Source of the DNA: an uncultured Peptococcaceae bacterium
GTDB lineage: Bacteria; Bacillota; Limnochordia; Darwinibacteriales; Darwinibacteriaceae
Direction: 5' to 3'
Length of the DNA stretch: 5,726 nt
Assembly: GCA_937988745.1 (NCBI GenBank)
Contig: CALKAR010000123.1
Location: forward strand, 1-5,726
In this document: positions 1-5,679 of the stretch, piece by piece
Position numbering within the stretch: the stretch's first letter is position 1
Layout: each line of letters opens with the position of its first letter
Made by a program: the position numbers and the translations under genes
The notes under the pieces: generated by a model
Seen by the model: only the letters and a program-made list of their open reading frames with translations
Databases searched by the model: none
What the model was told of the DNA's origin: nothing

Positions 1-49
1 CTTCTTATTTCAAAATGATCATAATACACCTTGGAACAGGGGTTAATTG

Positions 50-77
50 AAAAATCCCCGGGATAACCTCCCGGGGA
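50..77 (-). terminator. Rho-independent terminator of the small membrane protein gene
   Basis: A perfect 8-bp stem (55-62 pairing with 70-77, TCCCCGGG / CCCGGGGA) encloses a 7-base loop. Read on the minus strand it is followed at once by five T's (54-50). The stem begins directly after the TAG stop of the membrane protein gene (78-80). Stem, T-run and position all fit an intrinsic terminator ending the alcohol dehydrogenase/membrane protein unit. On the plus strand there is no comparable T-run, so it looks one-directional. Confidence 0.9.
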
Positions 78-515
78 CTAATGAACTTCATCTTCAAGCC
101 GAATGAGTATATAAGCCAATACCGCACCCCAGAGCAGCGCGCCTATGTGGCTGCTCACTACCGTGAGGAGATCAGCCTGATTTAAATAAGGCACCTGCAG
201 TATAATCGGAACGGCATACAGAAAAAATGCAATCGCGATTGAATAGAACATACCCTTGAAAATATCCAACTCCGCAAAGAGACGAGGCCAGATGTAGGCG
301 AACAAAACACCTAGAAATCCGACCCATCCGAAGTGGGCAAGGAGTGCATATGCCTGCTCCCATAATGTCTTGGGCGGAGTCCCGTATAGCATAAACCCGG
401 CCCAATCTAGATAACGCCGCTTGGTGAATCCCAGGGCATAGGATACAAAACTCCAGATATTCATCGGAATGCCGGCAATTACTCCTGCCGCTAATCCTCT
501 GTAAAACCGTTCCAT
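78..515 (-). CDS. Small four-helix integral membrane protein, function unknown
   Basis: This is a 145-residue protein I cannot assign to a named family. Four hydrophobic segments are visible, at about residues 7-29, 53-77, 86-107 and 117-139. A basic loop (TKRR, 31-34) follows helix 1 and an acidic tail (EDEVH) closes the protein. There is no cleavable signal peptide and no recognisable catalytic motif; Trp, Tyr and Phe are frequent near the helix ends. I chose the ATG at 515 because AGGAGG (529-524) lies 8 bases upstream. The in-frame GTG at 524 overlaps that ribosome site by one base and is unlikely to be used. The gene lies 60 bases downstream of the alcohol dehydrogenase gene on the same strand and may share its transcript. 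Its ribosome site sits inside a hairpin, which suggests translational control. Some resemblance to YqhR-like Bacillota membrane proteins is possible, but I cannot confirm it. Confidence 0.85.
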   Translation of the reverse strand: MERFYRGLAAGVIAGIPMNIWSFVSYALGFTKRRYLDWAGFMLYGTPPKTLWEQAYALLAHFGWVGFLGVLFAYIWPRLFAELDIFKGMFYSIAIAFFLYAVPIILQVPYLNQADLLTVVSSHIGALLWGAVLAYILIRLEDEVH

Positions 516-520
516 AAAGT

Positions 521-542
521 GCACCTCCTAGTAGGAGGGTGC
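521..542 (-). promoter_or_regulatory. Hairpin burying the Shine-Dalgarno site of the membrane protein gene
   Basis: On the minus strand GCACCCTCCTACTAGGAGGTGC folds back on itself. GCACC pairs with GGTGC and TCC(T) with (A)GGA, leaving one bulged C and a 3-base loop. The AGGAGG ribosome site (529-524) is entirely in the 3' arm, paired to an anti-Shine-Dalgarno copy CCTCCT in the 5' arm. The start codon at 515 lies 5 bases beyond the stem. The stem is not followed by a T-run, so it is not a terminator. Control of translation initiation is inferred. As DNA, the same repeat could instead be a protein-binding site. Confidence 0.6.
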
Positions 543-575
543 CCCTTGCAGCAGTAGTTTAAACGCGGCTTGCAG

Positions 576-1790
576 CTACGGAACTAAGCTCAAGTCACCG
601 GTGACTGCCGCTTCTAACAGGGGGCGCATGTATTTTTCGATATCCTCTGTTCGAAAAGGAATGGGCATGTTCTGCAGCTTCATCGCAAGCTGCGGATCAG
701 CAGCAGCCTGAAGTGCCCGCTCGATATAACTGTTGGTAAATCCAGGCAGTTCTCCTAAGCTGGTCGGATACCCCAGGCTTTCTAAGAATGCCAGCATCCC
801 TTCGGCTACTGCCTGACCCAGCTCCCGGCCGACTAAGGCTACTGCACGTGGACTGAGATAGTCGTACTCTGCTAAAATGCGGGCTACCACGCGCAGCTGA
901 GGCGTGATTGCCTGGGCAAAAAAGGCGGTATAATATGGTCCAAGAATGGCACAAGCCCGGCCGTGGCTGGCTAAGTTCACTAAAGAGAAGCTTGTTAAAT
1001 GAGGGCCATTGGTTCCCCCCAACATAATAGCCATAGCGCCCAGATCCGATGCCAAACCAAGCTCTTCCCGCACCTCTGAATTAGTGCGGTCCAAACGGAG
1101 GCGAGGAGCTGAACGAAGAATGAGAGGCAGTCCCACCTCTACCAGTTCTGCAAGCTGTGTATGGTCTTGCCCGGCTCCAAAGTACACTTCTATGAGATGA
1201 CTCATGGCGTCTAAGGCGCCATCCAGACTCGTTTCCACAGGTACAGTCGCAGTCACGGAATAGTCAAACATGGACACGGCCGGGATAAGCGCTTCGTCGA
1301 CCATCAGTTTCTTCTGTCCATTGGCTAAAGTGACGTTCGAATACTTGGTGAGATGCGCGCCTGAACCAGCTACCGTCTGCACCGCCATTATGGGCAGCAG
1401 CTTTTTGCTCGCCTCTTCGAGAGCCTGTGTAACGCGGCCGGTTCCAAAATACTGTTCAAGATCACCACCAAGGGCAGCCCAGGCTGCGGCAGCCTTAACC
1501 CCATCGATGGTGCTGCCACCTCCAACTGCAACCAAACAATCCGGTTCGGAGACCAGGATGGCACTCCGCAGCCGGTCAACGTCAGCGATCGGGGTATTGG
1601 GCATGGTTCCGGGAACTATATGATACTCCTGCAGCTTGTTCCCAATAAAACGCACGTTGCCTACAACTAACGGCCGTTCTCCTAAGGCTCGAACTTCCTC
1701 ATCAAGGCTGGTTAAGGCATCAGAGCCAAAGATATATGAATCTCCCCAGAATTCAGCAATCATCCGTTGGGCTCTGCGGCGCAGCTCCAT
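576..1790 (-). CDS. Iron-containing (group III) alcohol dehydrogenase
   Basis: This is a 404-residue cytoplasmic oxidoreductase of the Fe-ADH superfamily (FucO/DhaT/AdhB type), near the usual 380-405 residues. These enzymes interconvert alcohols or diols and carbonyl compounds with NAD(P). The N-terminal Rossmann-like half carries the nucleotide-binding GGGSTID at 90-96 and the family's second glycine motif as TVAGSGAHLT at 139-148. The C-terminal helical half has the four expected metal ligands: D194 and H198 (LDAMSHLIE), H264 (GPHLTSF) and H276 (SHGRACAILGP). Around H264 the common HPLG is replaced by LTSF, so the substrate pocket may differ from classical members. The C-terminal NMPIPF (375-380) and TGDLSL are also seen in relatives. 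The ATG at 1790 is preceded by AAGGAGG with 5 bases of spacing. The gene is divergent from the AlaX gene and upstream of the membrane protein gene. Substrate is unknown; family assignment is firm. Confidence 0.95.
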   Translation of the reverse strand: MELRRRAQRMIAEFWGDSYIFGSDALTSLDEEVRALGERPLVVGNVRFIGNKLQEYHIVPGTMPNTPIADVDRLRSAILVSEPDCLVAVGGGSTIDGVKAAAAWAALGGDLEQYFGTGRVTQALEEASKKLLPIMAVQTVAGSGAHLTKYSNVTLANGQKKLMVDEALIPAVSMFDYSVTATVPVETSLDGALDAMSHLIEVYFGAGQDHTQLAELVEVGLPLILRSAPRLRLDRTNSEVREELGLASDLGAMAIMLGGTNGPHLTSFSLVNLASHGRACAILGPYYTAFFAQAITPQLRVVARILAEYDYLSPRAVALVGRELGQAVAEGMLAFLESLGYPTSLGELPGFTNSYIERALQAAADPQLAMKLQNMPIPFRTEDIEKYMRPLLEAAVTGDLSLVP

Positions 1791-1859
1791 GGTGTCCTCC
1801 TTTCATACATGACTATATGCTCCAAGAAAAAGGATTTTCTACAGCGTTGTCTAAATTTC

Positions 1860-1888
1860 TTAATTAATTTTACGTTTCCGGGTATAAT
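1860..1888 (+). promoter_or_regulatory. Probable sigma-A promoter for the AlaX/HD-GYP unit
   Basis: A perfect TATAAT lies at 1883-1888. The hexamer at the ideal 17-base spacing (1860-1865, TTAATT) matches the -35 consensus at only three positions and sits in an AT-rich stretch. The predicted start near 1895 would give a leader of about 50 bases. No T-box features are seen in it. The 155-base divergent region also has a minus-strand -10-like TATAGT (1817-1812), but no matching -35, so I do not call a promoter for the alcohol dehydrogenase. Confidence 0.5.
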
Positions 1889-1932
1889 TTCGAACTCCTG
1901 CCTGACATAATGTAAGTTTTTACTATTTTATG

Positions 1933-1938
1933 AGGAGG
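1933..1938 (+). promoter_or_regulatory. Ribosome binding site that decides the AlaX start
   Basis: AGGAGG at 1933-1938 is a perfect Shine-Dalgarno core. Only one base separates it from the ATG at 1940, too close for normal initiation. The in-frame TTG at 1946 is 7 bases away, which is ideal. This favours TTG as the working start. Confidence 0.7.
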
Positions 1939-1945
1939 CATGCTG

Positions 1946-3118
1946 TTGAATCGCACATACTACACCGACCCTTTTTGCACCGAACTTCGTACTACAGTGA
2001 CGGAAGTCTGGCCCTCAGACGGGAAGTACCATGTTATCTTAGACGACACTATTTTCTACCCCACCGGCGGCGGCCAGCCGAATGATTTGGGTACCATCGC
2101 TGGTGTCTCAGTACTTGATGTTTTTGAAAAAGATGGGCAGGTAGTTCATGTGATTGATCAGCCGCTTACTGCAGAATTAGTTGAGCTGAAGCTTGACTGG
2201 GACAGGCGCTTTTTCCATATGCAGCACCACACAGGCCAGCATCTGCTCTCAGCTGAGTTTGCTAATACATATGGCTGGGAAACAAAGGGATTCCACCTAG
2301 GAGAAAACTACACTACGATTGATATCACAACTCCTGAATTGAACGCAGACACAATCCGGCAGGTCGAAGAAGCGGTTAATCAACTGATCTATCAAGATCT
2401 TGAGATTAAAGATTATTTGGTAACTTCTGAAGAAGCAGCACGGCTGCCGGTGCGTAAAGCGCCTACTGTCGATGAAAACATTAGGATTGTGGAAATTGAT
2501 GGCTTCGACTATTCGCCCTGCGGTGGTACACACCTAAAGACTACAGGCCAGATCGGGGTATTGAAGATTATCAAGGCAGAAAAGTATAAAGGAATGACCC
2601 GCGTATATTTCCTCTGCGGTCTTAAAGCGCTCGCTGATTACCAAGAAAAACACAACATTGTGCAGGAATTAGGAAGTGAGCTATCAGTCACTGCAGCGGA
2701 AATCGTGGAACGTGTGAGAAATGAATCAGCGGCCCGCCGTGAGCTAGAAGACCAGCTCAAAGAGATTCAGAGCAAATTGTGGGAATACCAAGCAGAAGAA
2801 CTGACTGCTGAAGCCAAAGGAGCGGTAGTTTTCCATACCATCGATGGAGATTCGATGGAAGAAGCTCAAGCGATGGCACGCTTTATTACCTCGAAGGGCA
2901 GCTTTTTCGCCGTAATTCAAGCAGGCAACAGACTTGTGCTTGCCCACAGCCTTGGTTCTGAACTGCACTGCGGCAATCTAGTCAAAGAACACGCTGTTCC
3001 CCTAGGAGGCCGCGGAGGCGGCAGTGCTAAACAGGCCCAAGTGTTTTTCCAGGATTCAAGTAATTTACAGCAGTTCTGCAAATTCCTGCAGGACATGGCT
3101 CAAGAACTCACGAAATAA
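1946..3118 (+). CDS. alaX: Alanyl-tRNA editing protein, AlaX-L type with C-terminal DHHA1 domain
   Basis: This stand-alone relative of the AlaRS editing region removes serine (and glycine) wrongly attached to tRNA(Ala) in the cytoplasm. Numbered from the ATG at 1940 (392 residues), a small beta-barrel domain with YPTGGGQPNDLG (40-51) comes first. The editing core follows, with zinc ligands H97 and H101 (HHTGQH) and C194 and H198 (CGGTH); all four are present. A helical, coiled-coil-like linker (about 255-292) leads to the DHHA1 domain with its glycine-rich GGRGGGSAKQAQ (356-367). No aminoacylation domain is present, so it is a trans-editing factor and not a broken AlaRS. The start was set at TTG 1946 (390 residues) because the ATG at 1940 almost touches the AGGAGG site; 1940 remains the alternative. 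The HD-GYP gene follows after 39 bases with no terminator between, so co-transcription is likely. Confidence 0.93.
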   Translation: MNRTYYTDPFCTELRTTVTEVWPSDGKYHVILDDTIFYPTGGGQPNDLGTIAGVSVLDVFEKDGQVVHVIDQPLTAELVELKLDWDRRFFHMQHHTGQHLLSAEFANTYGWETKGFHLGENYTTIDITTPELNADTIRQVEEAVNQLIYQDLEIKDYLVTSEEAARLPVRKAPTVDENIRIVEIDGFDYSPCGGTHLKTTGQIGVLKIIKAEKYKGMTRVYFLCGLKALADYQEKHNIVQELGSELSVTAAEIVERVRNESAARRELEDQLKEIQSKLWEYQAEELTAEAKGAVVFHTIDGDSMEEAQAMARFITSKGSFFAVIQAGNRLVLAHSLGSELHCGNLVKEHAVPLGGRGGGSAKQAQVFFQDSSNLQQFCKFLQDMAQELTK

Positions 3119-3157
3119 CGTAGCAGGTTCGAAATAAATTCAGACAGGAGGACAGCC

Positions 3158-4171
3158 ATGGATGTGAGGCCAAAGCCCTTCTGGACATTTATCGGATGCA
3201 TTGTAGCACTGCCTTTTCTATACATCCTGGTCTGGGTAACCGGCGGAACGCACAACGCGTACACCCATGTCTTCTACCTCCCGATCATTTTCTCAGCTCT
3301 GATGGGCAACTGGTATACATCGGCAATAGTCGCTCTCGCCAGTGGGCTGCTGCTATCAGGATGGCTGATCCCGCGCGATACAGTCAATATGGTTCCCCAG
3401 CTGACTTCTGCTTGGGTTGTGCGCTCAGTTATGTTCCTAGCAGTCTCTCTCTGGACGTCAAGCGTCATTCAGTTTCTCCGCAAGCGCGCTGAGAAACTCC
3501 ATCAAGAAACTGTGGAACTTACTCGCGTGCAGCATGCAGCTGTGGGAGCTCTCGTTGATCTTGCAGAAATGCGTGATCAGGAATTTACAGGGAACCACTC
3601 TCGCAGATTGGGCTTTTACGCCGATGTTCTCTGCACCCAACTGGAAGTGGATCCACCGTTACATAGAAATATTGTAGATACCATTTCCATGCATGACATT
3701 GGGAAAGTAGCTATCCCAGACTCGGTACTTATGAAACCGGGAAAACTGGATCAAAAGGAATGGGACATTGTCAAGATGCATCCCATCTACGGAGAACAAA
3801 TTCTCGATTCTATCTGCCGGCATGCCCAGGCTGCTTCCGCATCAATTCAGAGCTACTTAAACACTGCTAGGGAGATTATTTCATGCCATCATGAACGGTG
3901 GGATGGGTCGGGTTACCCACGTGAACTCAAAGGCGAAGAAATACCGCTGAGCGCACGGATCGCTGCTGTTTGTGATGTCTATGATTCGCTGCGCAGTCGT
4001 CGCCCATACAAGACACCATTCGATCATCAAGAAGCAGTGAGACTGATTTCCGCAGATAAAGGAACACACTTTGATCCCAAAGTCATCGATGCCTTCCTTG
4101 AAGTGAGCGATGAGTTCGCTGCTATTTGGGATGAATGGGGCGATCAGCCAGGAAAAAGCAGACCTGCCTAG
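3158..4171 (+). CDS. Membrane-anchored HD-GYP domain protein, predicted cyclic di-GMP phosphodiesterase
   Basis: This is a 337-residue protein in two parts. Residues about 8-107 are hydrophobic, with roughly three or four membrane segments (about 8-28, 36-50, 53-72 and 87-107). The YLPIIFSALMGNWYTSAIVALA pattern begins at residue 40 and resembles the membrane sensor regions of other Bacillota signalling proteins. A short basic, helical linker (108-125) leads to a complete HD-GYP domain. Expected metal-site residues are present: E137, H147 (TGNHSRR), H179-D180 (HDIGK), H208 (MHP), H244-H245 (CHHERWDG) and D273. The signature GYP is at 252-254. The family hydrolyses cyclic di-GMP to pGpG or GMP, so activity is likely although untested. 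No GGDEF, PAS or receiver domain is seen; input presumably comes through the membrane part. The ATG follows AGGAGG by 6 bases. The gene is last in the AlaX unit and ends before a bidirectional terminator. Confidence 0.93.
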   Translation: MDVRPKPFWTFIGCIVALPFLYILVWVTGGTHNAYTHVFYLPIIFSALMGNWYTSAIVALASGLLLSGWLIPRDTVNMVPQLTSAWVVRSVMFLAVSLWTSSVIQFLRKRAEKLHQETVELTRVQHAAVGALVDLAEMRDQEFTGNHSRRLGFYADVLCTQLEVDPPLHRNIVDTISMHDIGKVAIPDSVLMKPGKLDQKEWDIVKMHPIYGEQILDSICRHAQAASASIQSYLNTAREIISCHHERWDGSGYPRELKGEEIPLSARIAAVCDVYDSLRSRRPYKTPFDHQEAVRLISADKGTHFDPKVIDAFLEVSDEFAAIWDEWGDQPGKSRPA

Positions 4172-4190
4172 CTCGCACAAGCGGATACAC

Positions 4191-4220
4191 AAAAAGCCGG
4201 GAAAATCCCGGCTTTTCTTT
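4191..4220. terminator. Bidirectional terminator between converging genes
   Basis: GCCGGG (4196-4201) pairs with CCCGGC (4207-4212). An A-T pair closes inside around an AAA loop, and the stem extends outward by AAAA (4192-4195) pairing with TTTT (4213-4216), for about 11 bp in all. The plus strand continues TTTTCTTT, and the minus strand leaves the hairpin through TTTTT (4195-4191). It lies 20 bases after the HD-GYP stop and about 34 bases beyond the stop of the converging beta-helix gene, so it can end both transcripts. Confidence 0.9.
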
Positions 4221-4253
4221 ATAGGCAGTGCGATGCTCTCTTTGTTAGAAAAC

Positions 4254-4913
4254 TCAGAGCCGGGGAACCAATTTCCCTTGTGCTTTGAGTATCATGCGGG
4301 CTGGCACTACTCCCCTCACCGACGAAAGAGGATAGATAATGCTTTCGCGGCCAACAATGGTGCCTGGATTGAGTACTGCATTGCAGCCTACTTCAGCATG
4401 ATCACCCACCAGCGCGCCGAATTTACGCAATCCTGTTTCGATTACCTCTGAATCAGTGCGCACCTTCACAGGTTCCTGCGTAGATTTGAAATTAGAACAA
4501 ATAACACCTGCACCTAGATGAGCATAAGCCCCTATGATAGAATCGCCTACGTAATTAAAATGCGGTACTTGAACGCCATTAAATAGGATGGTGTTTTTTA
4601 GTTCTGTAGAGTTCCCGATCACCACATCATCGCCAACTATTACGTTTTCCCGAATGTAAGCACCAGGCCGGATTTCACAATCTCGTCCGATGACGGCGGG
4701 CCCTTGGATGACCGCAGTAGGCGCAATGCTGGTACCTTCCCCGACCCATACGCCTTCCTTAATCTGACGGAAATCGTCTCCTAGTTTTTCAGCCAGTTCC
4801 TGAACTAGCTGAGCAATTTCTGGGAGTACTTCCCATGGATACTTCTTCCCAGCGAACGCCCACGGTACAGGGCATTGAGCTAAATCAAACAATTCCTCTT
4901 TCATAATAGACAT
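4254..4913 (-). CDS. GlmU-like left-handed beta-helix (hexapeptide repeat) acyltransferase family protein
   Basis: This is a 219-residue protein related to the C-terminal acetyltransferase half of GlmU, often annotated in Bacillota as a UDP-N-acetylglucosamine pyrophosphorylase-like protein. Residues 1-50 are a short helical region with PWEVLPEI, not a nucleotidyltransferase: the pyrophosphorylase G-rich loop is absent. Hexapeptide repeats run from about 52 to 203 (VWVGEG, AVIGRD, VIVGDD, SIIGAY, TIVGRE). The segment VPHFNYVGDSIIGAYAHLGA (116-135) followed by NF (141-142) matches the GlmU acetyltransferase region, and H118 aligns with its catalytic histidine. Transfer of an acetyl or other acyl group to a sugar phosphate or sugar nucleotide is therefore plausible; the actual substrate is unknown. 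The ATG at 4913 follows a purine-rich stretch (GGGAGGGGGTGG). The gene is downstream of the WrbA gene on the same strand, separated by a terminator. Family is firm, reaction tentative. Confidence 0.88.
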   Translation of the reverse strand: MSIMKEELFDLAQCPVPWAFAGKKYPWEVLPEIAQLVQELAEKLGDDFRQIKEGVWVGEGTSIAPTAVIQGPAVIGRDCEIRPGAYIRENVIVGDDVVIGNSTELKNTILFNGVQVPHFNYVGDSIIGAYAHLGAGVICSNFKSTQEPVKVRTDSEVIETGLRKFGALVGDHAEVGCNAVLNPGTIVGRESIIYPLSSVRGVVPARMILKAQGKLVPRL

Positions 4914-4932
4914 AAGGCCACCCCCTCCCTCG

Positions 4933-4943
4933 ATTATATATCA
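4933..4943 (-). promoter_or_regulatory. Possible extended -10 promoter for the beta-helix gene
   Basis: Read on the minus strand, TGATATATAAT (4943-4933) holds a perfect TATAAT and, one step upstream, an extended TGaTATATA form. No good -35 is found at 16-18 bases; that position falls in the T-run of the preceding terminator. The predicted transcript start would be only about 13-15 bases from the ATG, barely leaving room for the Shine-Dalgarno stretch. The call is therefore weak. Confidence 0.35.
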
Positions 4944-4955
4944 CATCTTATTCCC

Positions 4956-4996
4956 AAGAAAAGGAGAAGCTGCCCACACTTGCAGGGCAGCTTCTC
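4956..4996 (-). terminator. Terminator of the WrbA-family gene
   Basis: A perfect 12-bp stem (GAGAAGCTGCCC 4964-4975 with GGGCAGCTTCTC 4985-4996) encloses a 9-base loop. On the minus strand it is followed by CTTTTCTT, a short interrupted T-run. It lies 28 bases after the TAA stop of the flavoprotein gene. The weak T-run means some readthrough into the beta-helix gene is possible. Confidence 0.8.
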
Positions 4997-5024
4997 GTAT
5001 TGCTGTATTTCCTGTTGTGATTTA

Positions 5025-5636
5025 TTACTTATTCTTTCCAGCAACGATCCATTGAGCAACCTGAAGGACCCGCTTGGTCTGATGTTCGACGGCAGGCATG
5101 ACATCTTCTATCATCTTGCCGTCTTGACCAACGGTCACTGAGGTGCCATAGGGATTGCCCCCGGCAGCGGCGATCGACGGATCTGTGTAGCCTGGAGTGA
5201 CCACAATCGCTCCCCAATGATACATCGTGGTATACAAGGAGAGGATGGTCTCCTCTTGGCCACCATGGGGGTTCTGAGCGGAAGTCATGGCGCTCACAAC
5301 CTTGTTAACTGTTTGTCCCTTGGCCCAAATAGGTCCAAGCGTGTCGATGAACGCCCGCATCTGCGAAGATGCTACGCCGAAGCGAGTCGGTGTGCTGAAG
5401 ATAATGGCATCGGCCCACGCTACATCATCAGCTGTAGCTTCGGGAATATGAGCAGTCTCATCACGATGTGCTTTCCATCCAGGTACCGATTCGACTACTT
5501 CTTGAGGTGCTGTTTCCCTCACCTTGAGCAGCCTTACCTCAGCGCCCAGCTTCTCCGCTGTCTCAGCAGCCTTCTTCGCCAACTGGTAGTTAGTACCATA
5601 GGAGCTGTAGTAGATAACAGCAAGTTTAACCGCCAT
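5025..5636 (-). CDS. wrbA: NAD(P)H:quinone oxidoreductase, WrbA family flavoprotein
   Basis: This 203-residue, FMN-binding, flavodoxin-fold enzyme is close in length to E. coli WrbA (198). The family reduces quinones by two electrons using NAD(P)H and protects against redox stress in the cytoplasm. The N-terminal phosphate-binding loop is YYSSYGTNYQLA (9-20). The PTRFG signature and its SQMRAFIDT continuation span 83-99. The FMN/NAD(P)-site motif HGGQEETILSLYTTMYHWG is at 124-142, and GGNPYGTS (159-166) closes the active-site region. All the WrbA hallmarks are intact. The ATG at 5636 is preceded by GGAGG at 7 bases. The open frame continues upstream by 29 residues, but that stretch carries the promoter and has no WrbA similarity, so I excluded it. 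The gene appears to be its own transcription unit, with a promoter and two palindromes upstream and a terminator downstream. Confidence 0.95.
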   Translation of the reverse strand: MAVKLAVIYYSSYGTNYQLAKKAAETAEKLGAEVRLLKVRETAPQEVVESVPGWKAHRDETAHIPEATADDVAWADAIIFSTPTRFGVASSQMRAFIDTLGPIWAKGQTVNKVVSAMTSAQNPHGGQEETILSLYTTMYHWGAIVVTPGYTDPSIAAAGGNPYGTSVTVGQDGKMIEDVMPAVEHQTKRVLQVAQWIVAGKNK

Positions 5637-5651
5637 TGTGACACCTCCGTA

Positions 5652-5668
5652 GTAATGGTTTCCATTAC
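5652..5668. promoter_or_regulatory. Palindromic operator candidate between promoter and start of wrbA
   Basis: GTAATGG-TTT-CCATTAC is a perfect 7-bp inverted repeat with a 3-base centre. It lies just downstream of the predicted transcription start (about 5673) and 3 bases upstream of the GGAGG ribosome site, a typical place for a repressor to block transcription. It shares 12 of 17 positions with the classical Fur box core, by my eye alignment, but the regulator cannot be named from this. A 7-bp RNA hairpin in the leader is an alternative reading. Confidence 0.6.
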
Positions 5669-5679
5669 CATTCTTCTTA

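Noticed and set aside
1..49. Possible promoter or gene end at the left edge
   Set aside because: AT-rich with an 8-bp ATGATCAT palindrome (15-22), but no paired promoter hexamers or coding signal can be supported in the bases available.
516..524. GTG start at 524 for the membrane protein
   Set aside because: The GTG overlaps the AGGAGG ribosome site. The ATG at 515 is spaced 8 bases from it.
545..576. Direct repeat CTTGCAGC (545-552 and 569-576)
   Set aside because: Eight bases, two copies, one overlapping the alcohol dehydrogenase stop codon; too short to distinguish from chance.
1270..1623. 117-residue plus-strand reading frame opposite the alcohol dehydrogenase
   Set aside because: It is antisense to conserved Fe-ADH codons, low in complexity (Ser, Ala, Pro, Thr), and lacks a ribosome site. 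It is a shadow frame.
1847..1867. Rex-type redox operator in the divergent region beside the alcohol dehydrogenase
   Set aside because: A TTGT half is present, but the opposite half does not fit the ACAA-ending consensus. The remaining symmetry is only the AT-rich TTAATTAA.
1889..1945. T-box or other riboswitch in front of the tRNA-editing gene
   Set aside because: The leader is only about 50 bases and lacks the conserved T-box bulge sequence and a terminator/antiterminator pair.
3881..4192. 103-residue minus-strand frame under the HD-GYP domain
   Set aside because: It is antisense to the conserved HD-GYP catalytic motifs, with no ribosome site or family likeness.
4110..4451. 113-residue plus-strand frame running from the HD-GYP 3' end through the terminator
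   Set aside because: It crosses a strong terminator and then lies antisense to the beta-helix gene. No family likeness.
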